From assembly GCA_012521625.1 (NCBI GenBank), contig JAAYLY010000100.1, positions 1 through 5,822 on the forward strand: 5,822 bases of DNA. The letters are read 5' to 3'. This stretch comes from Tissierellia bacterium. GTDB lineage: Bacteria; Bacillota; Clostridia; Tissierellales; Tissierellaceae. The position numbers and the translations under genes are program-made. Under the pieces are notes generated by a model that saw only the letters and a list, made by a program, of their open reading frames with translations, made no database searches and had not been told where the DNA came from. Each line of letters starts with the position of its first letter. Positions within the stretch are counted from its first letter, which is position 1. Below are positions 5,759 to 5,822 of this stretch, piece after piece.

Positions 5759-5822
5759 TCGAGATATAATTTTGCTTTTTAAGTAACGAGTTAGAAATAA
5801 CGACAAGAGAAAAATCATGAAA

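Larger units (their letters stand above)
5694..5822 (+). mobile_element. Probable left end of an IS21-like insertion sequence (continues past the window)
   Basis: From TGTGTCA (5694-5700) onward the sequence changes character. It holds two copies of a 17-base repeat 36 bases apart, each ending in GAAAATGTCACCT, and a 14-base palindrome between them. It then runs to an ATG at 5817 that starts an open frame leaving the window. Multiple short terminal repeats before the first transposase gene are characteristic of IS21-family (istA/istB) elements, and GAAAATGTCACC-like repeats are familiar to me from clostridial members. No transposase residues are visible, and the other end and target duplication are outside, so the family and exact boundary (5694 or 5696) are inferred. 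Confidence 0.45.

Overview
The window looks like chromosomal DNA from a low-to-moderate GC Gram-positive anaerobe of the Clostridia, possibly of the Tissierellales type. This rests on AGG/ATA/CTA-rich codon use, strong GGAGG-type ribosome binding sites, TTG starts, A+T-rich spacers with compact hairpin terminators, and protein families typical of Firmicutes. No species can be named from the sequence alone.

Layout from left to right. Positions 1-60 hold the terminator of an unseen upstream gene. An extended -10 promoter (about 99-107) then leads into a tightly coupled ABC export operon: an ATP-binding protein (161-865) overlaps by 7 bases a 1070-residue FtsX-type permease (859-4071). The permease has two FtsX core modules, eight predicted membrane helices and a very long, charged, probably hairpin-shaped coiled coil in its first extracytoplasmic loop. 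Only four bases after the permease lies a 154-residue protein (4076-4540). It matches only the C-terminal half of AI-2E/YtvI-type membrane proteins and is probably a truncated remnant.

After a 111-base spacer with a possible promoter comes apt, adenine phosphoribosyltransferase. Its best start is the TTG at 4652, not the TTG six bases upstream. Apt and a minus-strand, stand-alone Rieske [2Fe-2S] protein (5219-5497) converge on a near-perfect palindromic terminator (5183-5217) that can serve both genes.

The right end (5498-5822) holds no long gene but is dense in signals. It has a likely promoter for the Rieske gene, a 28-codon reading frame with a good ribosome binding site, and an exact match to the catabolite-responsive element consensus. 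From about 5694 there is a run of direct repeats and a palindrome resembling the terminal repeats of an IS21-like insertion sequence, whose transposase would lie beyond the window. The small reading frame ends just inside this repeat block, so it may be a gene cut by the insertion.

Functionally, the ATPase and permease form one transporter or mechanotransducer. Apt (purine salvage) and the Rieske protein (electron transfer) appear to be independent units. The parts most worth a second look are the coiled-coil permease, the half-length AI-2E gene and the 5625-5822 junction.
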